Origin: UBA583 sp964429995
GTDB taxonomy: Archaea; Nanobdellota; Nanobdellia; Woesearchaeales; UBA583
Direction: 5' to 3'
Length of the DNA stretch: 64,000 bases
NCBI GenBank assembly: GCA_964429995.1
Contig: CAYSDY010000002.1
Location: 124,001-188,000 of the forward strand
Position numbers and translations under genes: made by a program. The notes under the pieces are model-generated. The model ran no database searches. It saw only the letters and a list, made by a program, of their open reading frames with translations, and was not told the DNA's origin. Shown piece by piece: positions 1 to 8,227 of the stretch (the first letter of the stretch is position 1; each line of letters starts with the position of its first letter).

Positions 1-313
1 TTTCTGTTTTTTGGATGTTTGCTCTGAGTATACATACTAAATCTGAAAATCGTGTTTTTAAATTATGGTTTTTTGGGATTGAAATAAAATTTTGTGAATA
101 AAACAAAAGTTTGAAATTAGCTTCAAATTGAAGAGTTTTTGGTATTTTATGATAAGTTGTAGGTCAATTGAGAGTTTGTATTGAATTTTTAGGTTTGAAG
201 TGGGTTAATTTGGGAATTGAAGTTAATAAAAAACTATTTATTTGCTGTCTTTAGTTATAATAAGTAATAAAGTATTTAAATAAACTTAATTAAAAATTAT
301 TATATAATAAAAA
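1..313. other. AT-rich non-coding stretch upstream of mod
   Basis: No open reading frame, tRNA remnant or convincing repeat is visible here. There is a weak inverted repeat (TTTGAA-ATTAGC-TTCAAA near 110-130), and the only other recognisable signal is the promoter element at 266-280. Confidence 0.5.
266..280 (+). promoter_or_regulatory. Promoter element of the R-M operon, shared with the Wadjet operon
   Basis: AATAAAGTATTTAAA lies 33 nt before the mod start codon. The same 15 bases occur at 8168-8182 before the large operon. The TATTTAAA part fits an archaeal TATA box. Confidence 0.45.
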
Positions 314-2860
314 ATGGCTAAAAAAAAAGTAAAACTTATTCCAGTCAAAGAAAAAACTAGTACTGATGATTTTAAAGATCAAGTTAAACAATATACTCAT
401 CAAGAATCTAAAAGGATTAATAACCCTCCTATTGGTTTAGTTACAGCAGAAACTGATAGTTTGAATGGAGTTAAAAAATATGAATATGATCCACATTTAA
501 ATCCTCAATTAGTTTGGGCTGGAAAGAAAGAAGGAATTAGTTTTGAAGTTGATACCGTTTCTCTTCATGTTCATGAAAGAATAGATCCATTATCTATTAT
601 TGAGAATGTGAAGAAAAGTGATGGTGAGATACAATTTTCTCTTTTCCATTATTTTGAAAATGATAACAGACCTATAAGAGAAGCGATTGAATTTTATAAA
701 CACGAACAAAACTGGTCAAATAGATTAATTGCAGGAGATTCTTTGATTGTAATGAATTCTCTTCTTGAAAAAGAAGGAATGACTAGAAAAGTTCAGATGA
801 TTTACATTGATCCACCTTATGGAATTACTTATGGTTCTAATTTTCAACCATTTGTTAATAAACGAGATGTGAAAGATAGAAAAGATGAAGATTTAACTCA
901 AGAGCCAGAAATGATTAAAGCATTTAGAGACACTTGGGAATTAGGGATTCATTCGTATTTAAGTTATTTAAGAGATAGATTAAAACTCTCAAAAGATTTA
1001 TTGACTGATAGCGGAAGTTGTTTTGTTCAAATTTCTGATGAAAACTTACATCATGTAAGAGAAATAATGGATGAAGTTTTTGGTCCTGAGAATTTTGTTA
1101 GTCTGATTGCTTTTAAAAAAGGATTAGGATATTCTGAGAAATTTATTCCTTCTGTTTATGATTATTTAATTGTTTATGCAAAGGATAAGACTCAGCAAAA
1201 ATATAGAAAACCTCTTGTTTTTGATGACGAAGAGAATTTTATTACTTTTGGTTGGATTGAATTACCTAATGGTGAAAGAAGAAGAGTTTCTAAAAAAAAC
1301 GATTTTGTTAATGATAAATTTGTAACTAAAGGGAGATTATTTCAAACATCAACTTTAGTTTCTAAAGGTTCTGCTAAAGAATCACAAGAATATGAAATGG
1401 AAGGAACAAGATATTTCCCTTCGACAGGAACACATTGGAAAACAAAATGTCCTGAAGGATTAAATAATTTGAAAAGTAAAAATCGTTTAATTGGCGTGAA
1501 TAAAACTCTTGCTTTTGTAAGATTTAAAGAGGATTTCCCATATAAAATACCAACTAATGTTTGGGATGATACATTACAAAGTACATTTTCCTCTGATAAA
1601 GTCTATGTTGTACAAACTAATACTAAAGTTATTCAAAGATGTATTCTTATGACAACCGACCCAGGAGATTTAGTATTAGATCCTACTTGTGGAAGTGGAA
1701 CTACTGCATTTGTTGCAGAACAATGGGGAAGAAGATGGATAACTTGCGATACATCGAGAGTTGCTACAACACTAGCAAAACAAAGATTAATGACATCTAT
1801 TTTTGATTATTATGAATTAGCTCATCAAAATGAAGGGATTAAATCTGGTTTCAAATACAAAACTGTTCCACATATTACTTTAGGTTCGATTGCAAATAAC
1901 GAGCCAACAAATGAAGAAACTTTATACGACCAACCTTTTATTGACAAAAAGCGTAGAAGAGTTACTGGTCCTTTTACCTTAGAAGCTGTTCCATCTCAGA
2001 GAGTAACAAGTTTTGAAGATGTTGAACAAGCAATACAAGAACCTGATATGACAATTGCTCGTTCTGGAGAAACAATGAAACAGAACGATTGGATTGATGA
2101 AATGCTTGCAACAGGAATAAGAGGAAAAGCAGGACAAAAAATTGAATTTGTAAGAATAGAAACTCTTGGTGGAACAAGATGGGTTCATGCAGAAGCAGAG
2201 ACTAAAGACGGACAAAAAGTAGTTATTTCTTTTGGTCCCCAATATGCACCATTAGAACAAAGGCAAGTAGAATTGGCAATTGAAGAATCTCAATCATTAG
2301 TTCCAAAACCAAAAATGATTATTTTTGCGTCATTCCAATTTGATCCTGAAGCAGCCAAAGATATAGATGAGTTAAAATGGCCTGGAGTCAATATTCTAAA
2401 AGTTCAGATGAATACTGATCTCTTAACAAACGACTTAAAGAAAAAGCGTTCAAGTAGTGAATCCTTCTGGTTAATGGGACAACCAGATATAGAAGTTAAA
2501 AAACAAAACGATAAATATGTTGTAGAAGTAAATGGATTTGATTATTATAACACAAAAACTGGTGAAATCGAATCTGGAGATTCTTCAAAAATTGCAATGT
2601 GGGAATTGGATACTGATTATGATGGAAGAAGTCTTTATCCAAGACAAGTGTTTTTTCCAATGGCTGGAAGTGGAGAAGGTTGGGATAAACTCGCAAAAAA
2701 CATTAAAGCAGTTATTGATGAAGAACTAATTGAACAATATAAAGGAAATATTTCAATCCCTTTCAAACTTGGTCCAAATAAAAGAATAGCTGTAAAAATT
2801 ATTGATGATAGGGGAATCGAATCTTTAAAGATTGTGGAGATTAAAGATGGAAACAACTAA
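314..2860 (+). CDS. mod: Type III-like DNA methyltransferase (Mod), N4/N6-adenine or cytosine-specific
   Basis: This 848-aa protein is a beta-class amino-methyltransferase, which transfers a methyl group from S-adenosylmethionine to a base in DNA. The catalytic DPPY motif is at about residue 166 and the SAM-binding DPTCGSGTT motif at about 456; DPPY before the SAM motif is the beta-class order typical of Mod subunits. The long segments between and after the motifs probably contain target recognition and the contacts with Res. It starts at an ATG 33 nt after a TATA-like element. The next gene, a restriction helicase-nuclease, overlaps its 3' end by 14 nt, so the two are co-translated as a restriction-modification pair. 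The recognition sequence cannot be read from the gene. Confidence 0.9.
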   Translation: MAKKKVKLIPVKEKTSTDDFKDQVKQYTHQESKRINNPPIGLVTAETDSLNGVKKYEYDPHLNPQLVWAGKKEGISFEVDTVSLHVHERIDPLSIIENVKKSDGEIQFSLFHYFENDNRPIREAIEFYKHEQNWSNRLIAGDSLIVMNSLLEKEGMTRKVQMIYIDPPYGITYGSNFQPFVNKRDVKDRKDEDLTQEPEMIKAFRDTWELGIHSYLSYLRDRLKLSKDLLTDSGSCFVQISDENLHHVREIMDEVFGPENFVSLIAFKKGLGYSEKFIPSVYDYLIVYAKDKTQQKYRKPLVFDDEENFITFGWIELPNGERRRVSKKNDFVNDKFVTKGRLFQTSTLVSKGSAKESQEYEMEGTRYFPSTGTHWKTKCPEGLNNLKSKNRLIGVNKTLAFVRFKEDFPYKIPTNVWDDTLQSTFSSDKVYVVQTNTKVIQRCILMTTDPGDLVLDPTCGSGTTAFVAEQWGRRWITCDTSRVATTLAKQRLMTSIFDYYELAHQNEGIKSGFKYKTVPHITLGSIANNEPTNEETLYDQPFIDKKRRRVTGPFTLEAVPSQRVTSFEDVEQAIQEPDMTIARSGETMKQNDWIDEMLATGIRGKAGQKIEFVRIETLGGTRWVHAEAETKDGQKVVISFGPQYAPLEQRQVELAIEESQSLVPKPKMIIFASFQFDPEAAKDIDELKWPGVNILKVQMNTDLLTNDLKKKRSSSESFWLMGQPDIEVKKQNDKYVVEVNGFDYYNTKTGEIESGDSSKIAMWELDTDYDGRSLYPRQVFFPMAGSGEGWDKLAKNIKAVIDEELIEQYKGNISIPFKLGPNKRIAVKIIDDRGIESLKIVEIKDGNN

Positions 2861-5648
2861 TCATTTAATCATAAACAGCCCTTATGAAAAACCACAAAAA
2901 CATCTAAAGTATTTAAGGGAAATTAGAAAATTTGAATTGGTTGAAGGAAGAAGACCTGCGGGCTATGTTGTTGCTTCAGAACATTCTAAGAGTTTTGATG
3001 ATCCCGGTATTTTTGTTGAGTTAGAACTCGCAAATAGAATAAGAGAAAGAGTTCAAAAATGGAAAGACAATAATTATCCCGGAATTTCATCAATAACTAA
3101 AGATTTACTTGAACATTGGAAAAATCAAGATAGAAATTTAAGGTTCTTTTTTTGTCAGATTGAAGCAATTGAAACTTTAATTTGGTTAATCGAAGCTCCT
3201 GAAAGTGAGAAACAAGGAATTGAAATTCCGTTTGATGGGGGAGATATTCAAAGAATATGCTCCAAGATGGCAACTGGAACAGGAAAAACAATAGTTATGG
3301 CTATGTTAATTGCATACAACATAATAAATAAAGTTACTTATTCAAAAGATACACGATTCTCAAAAAATGTTCTTGTTGTTGCTCCAGGATTAACTGTAAA
3401 AAGTAGACTTCAAGTTTTACTTCCTGATGCTGATGATAATTATTATGAAGCATTTGATATTGTACCGCAAGATTTGTATGATAAACTAAGACAAGGAAGA
3501 GTCAAGATAATTAACTGGCATTCTCTTGATTGGGATACTCAGGATAGAATTAACAAAAAAATTGAGAATGGAACTCTTAGAACTGTTGATAAAAGAAAGA
3601 AAATTGAAATTAGTGATGAAGCATATATAAAAAATGTATTGGAAGAGTTGTCTGATGCAAAAAAAATTTTGGTTATTAATGACGAAGCACATCATGCTTG
3701 GCGAATTAATCCTGAAGCAAAAGGAAAATATCAACGAATTGGTGAAGATAAAGACAGTGCTGAAGAAGCAACAATTTGGATAAGTGGATTGGATAAAATA
3801 AATAAATCTAGAGGAATTATCCAATGTCATGATTTTTCTGCAACTCCTTTTTATCCTTCTGGTAAAAAAGTAGGGGAAGATCAGCTTTTTACATGGATTG
3901 TTAGTGATTTTGGACTAAATGATGCAATAGAGTCGGGACTAGTAAAAACTCCTAGAGTGGTTATTCGTGATGATGGAAAACTCGACAAAAAAATGAAATC
4001 TCGTTTTTACCATATTTATATGGATCCAACTGTTAAAAGTGATTTAAACAGAAGTGTTGAAGCAGAAGTTCCTCTTCCTGATTTAATTGTACAAGCTTAT
4101 TATCATTTAGGAAAAGATTGGTTAGAAACACTAAAACTATGGAATAGTTCAAATCCTCCGTCTGAAGTTCCTCCAGTTATGATTACAGTTTGTAATAGAA
4201 CCGAAACTGCTGCAAGAGTTGAAAATGCTTTTTTGAAAGGTAAAATAAAGATTGATGAATTAAAAGATTCAAGTAAAACCTTGAGAATTGATTCAAAAAT
4301 TTTATCTGAAGCTGAAACTAAAAAAAACACCACTGAGATTAATTCAGAAAATAAGCTATCTAAAGAAAAACAAGCAGAATTATTAAGACAGCAAGTTGAT
4401 ACTGTTGGAAAAAAAGGAATGCCTGGAGAACAAATCCAAAATGTAATTTCTGTTGGGATGTTATCTGAAGGTTGGGATGCAAAAACAGTAACTCATATCA
4501 TGGGTCTGAGAGCATTTTCAAGTCAGTTATTATGTGAGCAAGTAGTCGGAAGAGGATTAAGAAGAGTCTCTTATGAAGTTGATGAAGAAACAGGACTATA
4601 CAAACCCGAATATGTAAATATTTTCGGCGTTCCTTTTACATTCTTACCACACGAGGGCGGAGAAGATACTCCTCCGGAGCCACCTAAACCAAGAACTAGA
4701 ATTTTTGTTGATGATATCAAAAAAGAACATGAAATAAAATGGCCCAACATAATTAGAATTAATCATGTATATTCTTCACAACTTCATTTAGATATGAAAA
4801 ATGTTAAGAGAATAGAATTAAGACCAGAAGATACTCCTTTCAGAAGTGAACTTGCTCCTTTTTTGGAAGGAAAACCTGATAGCACCAAACTAAGTGAGAT
4901 AAATCTGAGCGATGAAAAAATTGAAGAAATGTTAAAAGTCTTAAGGAAACAAAGACTTATTTTTGAAATTGCAAGAGATATTTTTGATCAAGTAAAACCC
5001 AATTGGTCTGGCAAAAGGGAACATTTACTTATTCAAATAGTAAAAATTGTAGAAGATTTCATAAATTCTAACAGGTTGATAATTAAAGGAGAAATCTATA
5101 AAGAGGATTTGAAAAAAAGATTATTAATTCTTCTTAATATGAATAAAATAGTACAACATTTATTTAATGCAATTAGATTTGAAAATACTGAAGAATTAGT
5201 TCCTATATATGATAAGGAAAAACCTATAAAATCAACTGCAAATATGATGACTTGGTACACGACAAAACCTTGTGAACTTAATAGAAAATCACATATAAGT
5301 CACACAATATTTGATAGTACTTGGGAAGCAACAGAAGCATTTGAATTAGACAGAAATGAAAATATTGAGTCTTGGGCAAAAAATGATCATCTGAATTTTT
5401 ATGTTAATTATGTATTTAATGGAGTTATTCATAAATATTATCCTGATTTCTTGATAAAATTAAGAAATGGTAAAATGTTAGTATTAGAAGTAAAAGGATT
5501 AGATAGTCAACAGAATAAAACAAAAAGAGAATATTTCAAAGAATGGATAGATGCAGTAAATAATGATGGTCGTTTTGGAGTTTGGGAATTTGATGTTTCT
5601 TTTAGACCTGCAGACATAAAAGACATTTTACAAAAACATTCTAAATAA
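2847..5648 (+). CDS. res: Type III-like restriction enzyme Res subunit (SF2 helicase plus PD-(D/E)XK nuclease)
   Basis: A 933-aa protein that should translocate on DNA using ATP and cleave unmodified targets together with Mod. Walker A is seen as ATGTGKT near residue 145, the Walker B-like DEAHH near 279, an SF2 FSATP motif, and a motif VI-like QVVGRGLRR. The C terminus has a nuclease core: PDFLI near residue 865, then EVKG about 17 residues later. The overall form resembles the DEAD/DEAH restriction endonucleases called the BPTD_3080 family, a variant of type III Res. I chose the ATG at 2847, which overlaps mod by 14 nt; a TTG at 2832 would also keep the frame but is less likely. The gene ends in an intergenic region containing direct repeats. 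Confidence 0.88.
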   Translation: METTNHLIINSPYEKPQKHLKYLREIRKFELVEGRRPAGYVVASEHSKSFDDPGIFVELELANRIRERVQKWKDNNYPGISSITKDLLEHWKNQDRNLRFFFCQIEAIETLIWLIEAPESEKQGIEIPFDGGDIQRICSKMATGTGKTIVMAMLIAYNIINKVTYSKDTRFSKNVLVVAPGLTVKSRLQVLLPDADDNYYEAFDIVPQDLYDKLRQGRVKIINWHSLDWDTQDRINKKIENGTLRTVDKRKKIEISDEAYIKNVLEELSDAKKILVINDEAHHAWRINPEAKGKYQRIGEDKDSAEEATIWISGLDKINKSRGIIQCHDFSATPFYPSGKKVGEDQLFTWIVSDFGLNDAIESGLVKTPRVVIRDDGKLDKKMKSRFYHIYMDPTVKSDLNRSVEAEVPLPDLIVQAYYHLGKDWLETLKLWNSSNPPSEVPPVMITVCNRTETAARVENAFLKGKIKIDELKDSSKTLRIDSKILSEAETKKNTTEINSENKLSKEKQAELLRQQVDTVGKKGMPGEQIQNVISVGMLSEGWDAKTVTHIMGLRAFSSQLLCEQVVGRGLRRVSYEVDEETGLYKPEYVNIFGVPFTFLPHEGGEDTPPEPPKPRTRIFVDDIKKEHEIKWPNIIRINHVYSSQLHLDMKNVKRIELRPEDTPFRSELAPFLEGKPDSTKLSEINLSDEKIEEMLKVLRKQRLIFEIARDIFDQVKPNWSGKREHLLIQIVKIVEDFINSNRLIIKGEIYKEDLKKRLLILLNMNKIVQHLFNAIRFENTEELVPIYDKEKPIKSTANMMTWYTTKPCELNRKSHISHTIFDSTWEATEAFELDRNENIESWAKNDHLNFYVNYVFNGVIHKYYPDFLIKLRNGKMLVLEVKGLDSQQNKTKREYFKEWIDAVNNDGRFGVWEFDVSFRPADIKDILQKHSK

Positions 5649-5670
5649 TTCCATTTTGGGTATAAAATGA

Positions 5671-5689
5671 ATGTAACTACAATGTAACT
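5671..5689. repeat. 19-bp direct repeat, copy 1
   Basis: ATGTAACTACAATGTAACT lies in the gap between the converging res and CARF-like genes. It is repeated at 5736-5754 with one mismatch. Confidence 0.6.
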
Positions 5690-5735
5690 GAGGGAGTTAT
5701 AACTTCTCTTTAATTCATTTAAAAGATGCTTTTAG

Positions 5736-5754
5736 ATGTAATTACAATGTAACT
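5736..5754. repeat. 19-bp direct repeat, copy 2
   Basis: ATGTAATTACAATGTAACT is the second copy, 65 bp from the first, and it overlaps the stop codon of the minus-strand gene. The role is unknown; it could be a protein-binding site or a recombination scar. Confidence 0.6.
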
Positions 5755-6397
5755 AACAATAATCTAAATACAAATTTCCAAAATCAGTAACTCTATTGTT
5801 TTCATCTAATATTCCCATTTCCTTACATTTTTTCAAAACTTTATAGACATACTTTTTATCTTTAGGATATGTTAATACATATTTATTCATGTTAATCTTT
5901 TCATTCCAACCAGGTTCAATTCCTTTTCTAAATCCTTCAAGTATTTCTCTTTCTTTGGGATGTAAGTCTATTTTTATTATTGGAAATGTTTCTGCAACAT
6001 TATCGTGACTTAAAAAAGTTAATTTGTATATGTCAGAATTTCTTATATATGATATTAAGGTTAATATGCTTCCAATTCTTTTATATCCTGCTGAAATTTC
6101 AAAATGGAATTTCACATTAGGAAACTGCTTTTTAATGTTATCTAATTCTGTTATTATTTGTTTTCCAATGTTGTATGTTGATTGCCATGAATCAATTTGA
6201 AGCCATCTTTTATATTCATAATTAGTTCCATCATATTTAGAATAAAATGTTTGATCTTGCTTTGGACCATTCTTTCCTTTATAACAAAATCCGAAATTTT
6301 CGGTATTCTCAACTAATGCTAATACACCATCATATTTTTTTTGATGAGGATAATTTAAACTTTTCCCAGACCCAATTGCAGTTACATAAAACTTCAT
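5753..6397 (-). CDS. Putative CARF-like ligand-sensing protein with C-terminal winged-helix domain
   Basis: A 214-aa protein. The N terminus (MKFYVTAIGSGKS) and a central block (FHFEISAGYKRIGSILTL, about residues 100-120) have the beta-strand/loop/helix pattern of CARF Rossmann domains, where a TGG(T/M)R-like loop binds cyclic oligoadenylate. Here that loop reads SAGYKR, so the match is only partial. The last ~65 residues (LHPKEREIL onward) look like a helix-turn-helix domain, similar in layout to Csa3. It faces away from the SNase gene and converges on res. No CRISPR array or cas gene is seen in the window, so if CARF is correct this is a stand-alone sensor or regulator. It could instead be an unrelated Rossmann-wHTH regulator. 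Confidence 0.45.
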   Translation of the reverse strand: MKFYVTAIGSGKSLNYPHQKKYDGVLALVENTENFGFCYKGKNGPKQDQTFYSKYDGTNYEYKRWLQIDSWQSTYNIGKQIITELDNIKKQFPNVKFHFEISAGYKRIGSILTLISYIRNSDIYKLTFLSHDNVAETFPIIKIDLHPKEREILEGFRKGIEPGWNEKINMNKYVLTYPKDKKYVYKVLKKCKEMGILDENNRVTDFGNLYLDYC

Positions 6398-6453
6398 AAT
6401 TCTATCTAATTTAACACATTTTATATATTTTTCGCTTTATCTAAGAAGAATTA

Positions 6454-6462
6454 CTTATAAAG
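6454..6462 (+). promoter_or_regulatory. TATA box of the SNase-like gene
   Basis: CTTATAAAG lies 20 nt before the ATG at 6483, the spacing of a leaderless or nearly leaderless archaeal transcript. Confidence 0.45.
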
Positions 6463-6482
6463 TTTTAAAGATATTAGTATTT

Positions 6483-6794
6483 ATGGTAAAAACTAAACCA
6501 ACAAAAGTTACAAGAACTGTAGATGAAGTTCTAGATGGAGATACTTTTAGAGTTAAAACAAAAGTTAATGGATCTAATTATATTAGATTAGAAGATATAG
6601 ATACTCCTGAAAAAGGTGAAAGAGGTTACTCTCAAGCAAAACAAGCTTTGAAAAAACAAATTGAAGGCAAAAAAGTTACAATAACAACTTCAACTAAATG
6701 TCATTTTGGAAGACCTCTTGCAAAAGTCACACAAAATAGAACAAATGTCAGTAAAAGTATGGATAAATTTTCAAAAAAAGGAGGTAAAAAATAA
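6483..6794 (+). CDS. Small staphylococcal nuclease (SNase/thermonuclease) homologue
   Basis: A 103-aa protein with the SNase OB-fold core. The VLDGDTFRV motif supplies calcium-binding Asp residues. IRLEDIDTPE supplies the Arg and Glu that correspond to Arg35 and Glu43 of the staphylococcal enzyme, and FGRPLAKV matches the third catalytic region with Arg87. It lacks an obvious signal peptide, so it should act inside the cell, unlike secreted thermonucleases. It ends earlier than typical SNase domains (about 130-150 aa), so the C-terminal helices are shortened. It has its own TATA box and lies between the CARF-like gene and rmuC. A role in degrading foreign or damaged DNA is inferred from context. 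Confidence 0.8.
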   Translation: MVKTKPTKVTRTVDEVLDGDTFRVKTKVNGSNYIRLEDIDTPEKGERGYSQAKQALKKQIEGKKVTITTSTKCHFGRPLAKVTQNRTNVSKSMDKFSKKGGKK

Positions 6795-6862
6795 TAGTTT
6801 TTTACACATTAACAATATTTATTTCAATTTTTTAATAATTTGGGATAAAAATTGTTAATGTT

Positions 6863-6872
6863 ATTTATAAAA
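6863..6872 (+). promoter_or_regulatory. TATA box of rmuC
   Basis: ATTTATAAAA lies 22 nt before the rmuC start codon. Confidence 0.45.
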
Positions 6873-6894
6873 AACAATCGATTCATAATTAAAA

Positions 6895-8157
6895 ATGATA
6901 GAAATAATATTATTAATTGTACTTATTGTGTTAGTTTTATTTTTAATATTTAAGAAAAATAATTCTAATTCAAATACAGCAGATGTTGAAAAGTTCTCAG
7001 GAATGATTGAAGGTCAACTAAAGACTCAACCAGATTTAGTATCAAGTAAGATTGGAGAAGTTTTACAAACTAAATTTGGTGAATTTAAGGATAACTTATA
7101 TAAGAATAATCAAGAACAGGTTAAAGAGTTTGGAGAGCTTAAAACAAATTTAAGTAAATCATTAGGAGAAAATACTGAAAAATTAACTTTAGGTTTAAAT
7201 ACATTTAAAGAAACCTTCAAAAAAGATGTTAACAATGATTTTGAGAAACTAAATAAAACTGTTGAAGATAAATTGGATAAAATATCTAATAAAGTAATGG
7301 AAAATTTAAATGATAATTTCGAGAAAACAAATAAAACATTTTTGGATGTTATGAAAAGATTAGAAATAATTGATAGCGCACAACAACAAATGCAAAAATT
7401 ATCTACTGATGTTGTTTCATTAAACGATGTACTAAATGATAAAAAAACAAGAGGGATTTTTGGTGAAGTTCAATTAAATCAAATATTATATAGAATATTT
7501 GGTGAAGGAAATAAAGGAAAAACTTATGATATTCAACATAAATTTGATACTGGTGCTCAATCTGATGCAGTTCTATTATTGCCTGAACCATTTAAGAAAT
7601 TAGCAATTGATTCAAAATTTCCTTTAGAGAATTATAAAAAAAGTTTAGATAAAAGTTTATCCTCACAAGAGATTGAACAATATAAAAAATTATTCAAGCA
7701 AGATTTAAAAAAACATATTGATGATATTGCATCTAAATATATAATTCAAAGTGAAACAGCTGATCAAGCTGTTATGTTTTTACCTGCAGAATCAATTTTT
7801 GCAGAAATCCAAGCATTTTATGAAGATGTTGTAACATATAGTCAAAAGAAAAGAGTTTGGTTAGTATCTCCAACTACTCTTATGGCTGTATTAACTTCAA
7901 TCCAAATAATGTTAAAAGATGCAGAAAGAAGCAAATACACTCAAATTATTCAAGAACAATTAATTAAATTATCTGAAGAATTTTCAAGATATAAAATTAG
8001 ATGGGATAGATTAAGTAAAGATATTGAGAAAGTTAGTAATGATGTAAGAGACATAAATACTACAACTACTAAGATTAGTACAAAATTTGAACAAATCTCA
8101 AATGTAGAAGTTGAAGATGAAAAATTATTAGAGGAGGTTTTACCTTTATCTAAATAA
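6895..8157 (+). CDS. rmuC: RmuC-family DNA recombination protein/nuclease
   Basis: A 420-aa protein with the standard RmuC layout: one N-terminal membrane segment (about residues 2-19), a long coiled coil (about 30-180), then the restriction-endonuclease-like RmuC core. The core is recognisable from GIFGEVQLNQIL, the LAIDSKFPLENY strand with its Asp-x-Lys pair, and AVMFLPAESIFAEI followed by the VWLVSPTTLMAVLTSIQ helix. RmuC in bacteria suppresses inversions at short repeats and is thought to cut DNA structures. Here it sits in a defence island between SNase and the large Wadjet operon but has its own TATA box, so it is probably transcribed separately. Confidence 0.88.
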   Translation: MIEIILLIVLIVLVLFLIFKKNNSNSNTADVEKFSGMIEGQLKTQPDLVSSKIGEVLQTKFGEFKDNLYKNNQEQVKEFGELKTNLSKSLGENTEKLTLGLNTFKETFKKDVNNDFEKLNKTVEDKLDKISNKVMENLNDNFEKTNKTFLDVMKRLEIIDSAQQQMQKLSTDVVSLNDVLNDKKTRGIFGEVQLNQILYRIFGEGNKGKTYDIQHKFDTGAQSDAVLLLPEPFKKLAIDSKFPLENYKKSLDKSLSSQEIEQYKKLFKQDLKKHIDDIASKYIIQSETADQAVMFLPAESIFAEIQAFYEDVVTYSQKKRVWLVSPTTLMAVLTSIQIMLKDAERSKYTQIIQEQLIKLSEEFSRYKIRWDRLSKDIEKVSNDVRDINTTTTKISTKFEQISNVEVEDEKLLEEVLPLSK

Positions 8158-8167
8158 ATTGCTTTTT

Positions 8168-8182
8168 AATAAAGTATTTAAA
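8168..8182 (+). promoter_or_regulatory. Promoter of the nine-gene AddAB/Wadjet operon
   Basis: AATAAAGTATTTAAA is identical to 266-280 and lies 45 nt before the first gene. No other promoter-like gap exists before 23,318, so it probably drives the whole operon. Confidence 0.45.
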
Positions 8183-8227
8183 CAAATGATTTGAGGAATT
8201 AATAAGATATTAAAAGTTAAAAATAAA

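Noticed and set aside
1..313. Left attachment site or tRNA 3' half at the window start
   Set aside because: No GCCAAGG-type acceptor, T-arm or anticodon-loop sequence matching the tRNA-Ser scar was found, so the element end must lie further left.
5671..5754. Possible mini CRISPR array
   Set aside because: There are only two 19-bp units, with a 46-bp interval, no further units and no cas genes; it is listed only as a direct repeat.
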